Assembly: GCA_031278495.1 (NCBI GenBank)
Contig: JAITKG010000056.1
Span: 1-5,926, forward strand
DNA from: Prevotellaceae bacterium
GTDB lineage: Bacteria > Bacteroidota > Bacteroidia > Bacteroidales > UBA932
Reading direction: 5' to 3'
DNA length: 5,926 bases
Part shown: in pieces, positions 5,657-5,926 of the stretch
How positions within the stretch are numbered: position 1 is the first letter of the stretch
Layout: every line of letters begins with the position of its first letter
The notes under the pieces: generated by a model
Database searches by the model: none
Seen by the model: the letters and a program-made list of their open reading frames with translations, nothing else
What the model was told of the DNA's origin: nothing
Program-made: the position numbers and the translations under genes

Positions 5657-5824
5657 ATGGATATATACGAATTATGCGAATTTTTTACGAATTACGCGAA
5701 TTATATAGGCAGTGAAGAGGTGTTTTGTATAAAAAGAAAAGTTTGTGTTTGTAGATGCAAAACACCTCCGGAGCTGCGAAAAGCGAATACAGAACATGTA
5801 CTTTTAAAACATAGACTTATGTAG
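5657..5824 (+). CDS. Possible 55-residue cysteine-rich small protein
   Basis: ATG at 5657 opens a 55-codon frame beginning MDIYELCEFFTNYANYIG and containing FCIKRKVCVCRCKTPPE, with five cysteines in all, four of them at residues 24-34 (C24, C30, C32, C34). A purine-rich GAGGGGGG lies 5-12 bases upstream and could act as a ribosome site. The stop at 5822-5824 is 28 bp before the exported-protein gene. Against it, the N-terminal part simply reads through the CGAATT repeats and the Cys-rich part reads through the 11-bp inverted repeat, and I recognise no family. A competing frame (5620-5715, MAANKKRSEGGVYGYIRIM) overlaps it. Probably non-coding, but worth recording. Confidence 0.2.
   Translation: MDIYELCEFFTNYANYIGSEEVFCIKRKVCVCRCKTPPELRKANTEHVLLKHRLM
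5667..5702. repeat. Four CGAATT copies in two 20-bp units
   Basis: CGAATT occurs at 5668-5673, 5677-5682, 5688-5693 and 5697-5702, spaced 9, 11 and 9 bp. The two 20-bp units (from 5667 and from 5687) are alike: each begins ACGAATTA, then one variable base, then GCGAATT. Repetition at about two helical turns could serve as an operator. It may equally be a low-complexity intergenic repeat of the kind seen in Bacteroidota genomes. Confidence 0.55.
5717..5768. repeat. Perfect 11-bp inverted repeat (14 pairs with one wobble)
   Basis: GAGGTGTTTTG (5717-5727) is the exact reverse complement of CAAAACACCTC (5758-5768). As RNA the stem extends inward by U-G, A-U and U-A pairs to 5730/5755, leaving a 24-base A/G/T-rich loop. 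A CTCCGGAG palindrome (5766-5773) overlaps the 3' arm. No T-run follows on either strand, so it is not a normal intrinsic terminator. It lies 85 bp before the gene at 5853 and, if transcribed, would be the strongest hairpin in that leader. Confidence 0.6.
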
Positions 5825-5852
5825 ACATTAAAAACTTTAATAAATAACTGTT

Positions 5853-5926
5853 ATGAAAAAAATTTTCTTTCTCTTTGCGGTGTTTGTAAGCGTTGCAGGA
5901 TTTGCACAAGATGTGCAGGTAAAAAA
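5853..5926 (+). CDS. Exported protein of unknown function, N-terminal fragment
   Basis: ATG at 5853 starts a frame of 24 complete codons that runs off the window's right edge. MKKIFFLFAVFVSVAGFAQ is a clear signal peptide: lysines at 2-3, a hydrophobic core (4-15) and a GFA-Q junction suggesting signal peptidase I cleavage after Ala18, leaving QDVQVK. There is no lipobox cysteine, so it should not be an LspA substrate. This N-terminus is common among Bacteroidota outer-membrane, periplasmic and type IX-secreted proteins; the fragment is too short to choose. No clear SD precedes it. The nearest good promoter is about 500 bp upstream (5316-5346). A short inverted repeat, ACATA/TATGT (5809-5822), lies 30 bp before the start. 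Confidence 0.75.
   Translation, partial: MKKIFFLFAVFVSVAGFAQDVQVK

Larger units (their letters stand above)
5215..5852. other. Divergent intergenic region, ileS versus exported-protein gene
   Basis: This 638-bp AT-rich region separates ileS (leftward) from the gene starting at 5853 (rightward). It holds the ileS promoter, a near-consensus rightward promoter (5316-5346), hairpins at 5379-5400 and 5717-5768, a possible pseudoknot at 5465-5546, a CGAATT array at 5667-5702 and a few short ORFs of doubtful reality. The minus-strand frame at 5198-5455 runs through the ileS promoter and overlaps the ileS start, so it is not counted. No tRNA, tmRNA, SRP or RNase P RNA signature was recognised. Confidence 0.6.

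Noticed and set aside
5667..5702. CRISPR-like array
   Set aside because: The units are only about 20 bp, contiguous without spacers, and there are just two of them.
5620..5715. 31-codon plus-strand frame MAANKKRSEGGVYGYIRIM...
   Set aside because: Very short, no clear ribosome site, overlaps another short frame, and its second half is just the CGAATT repeats read in frame.

Overview
The window looks like chromosomal DNA from a Bacteroidota bacterium, most likely order Bacteroidales. Three things point there. The genes for isoleucyl-tRNA synthetase, a zinc-finger-less TraR/DksA-family protein and lipoprotein signal peptidase lie in the order ileS-dksA-lspA, which is characteristic of the phylum. 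The protein sequences are Bacteroidota-like (GIHH signature in IleRS, long C-terminal region of LspA). Several upstream regions carry the phylum's promoter signature (-7 TAnnTTTG with a TTTG/TTG element about 19-21 nt upstream).

Layout. Bases 1-632 hold no convincing protein gene. They contain a dense cluster of inverted repeats, and on the minus strand a good promoter match (300-332) placed so that its predicted start falls at the outer edge of a foldable RNA (about 296 to 191). I read this as a candidate small non-coding RNA, the most interesting item here. Bases 633-1292 are lspA, 1323-1712 the dksA-like gene and 1789-5214 ileS. All three lie on the minus strand and are transcribed right to left. 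dksA has its own promoter match and Shine-Dalgarno-like site between itself and ileS, and lspA follows dksA closely. Bases 5215-5852 are a divergent regulatory region: a short-leader promoter for ileS on the minus strand and a near-consensus promoter (5316-5346) on the plus strand. The plus-strand promoter is followed by about 500 bases of AT-rich, hairpin-rich DNA with a few doubtful short ORFs and a CGAATT repeat array. At 5853 a plus-strand gene for an exported protein begins and runs off the window.

The three complete genes are core functions. IleRS charges tRNA-Ile and proofreads. The DksA-like protein probably acts on RNA polymerase. LspA removes signal peptides from lipoproteins in the inner membrane. 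No mobile element, CRISPR array, tRNA or rRNA was seen. The coding part is ordinary for the phylum; the unexplained structure is in the two flanking intergenic regions.
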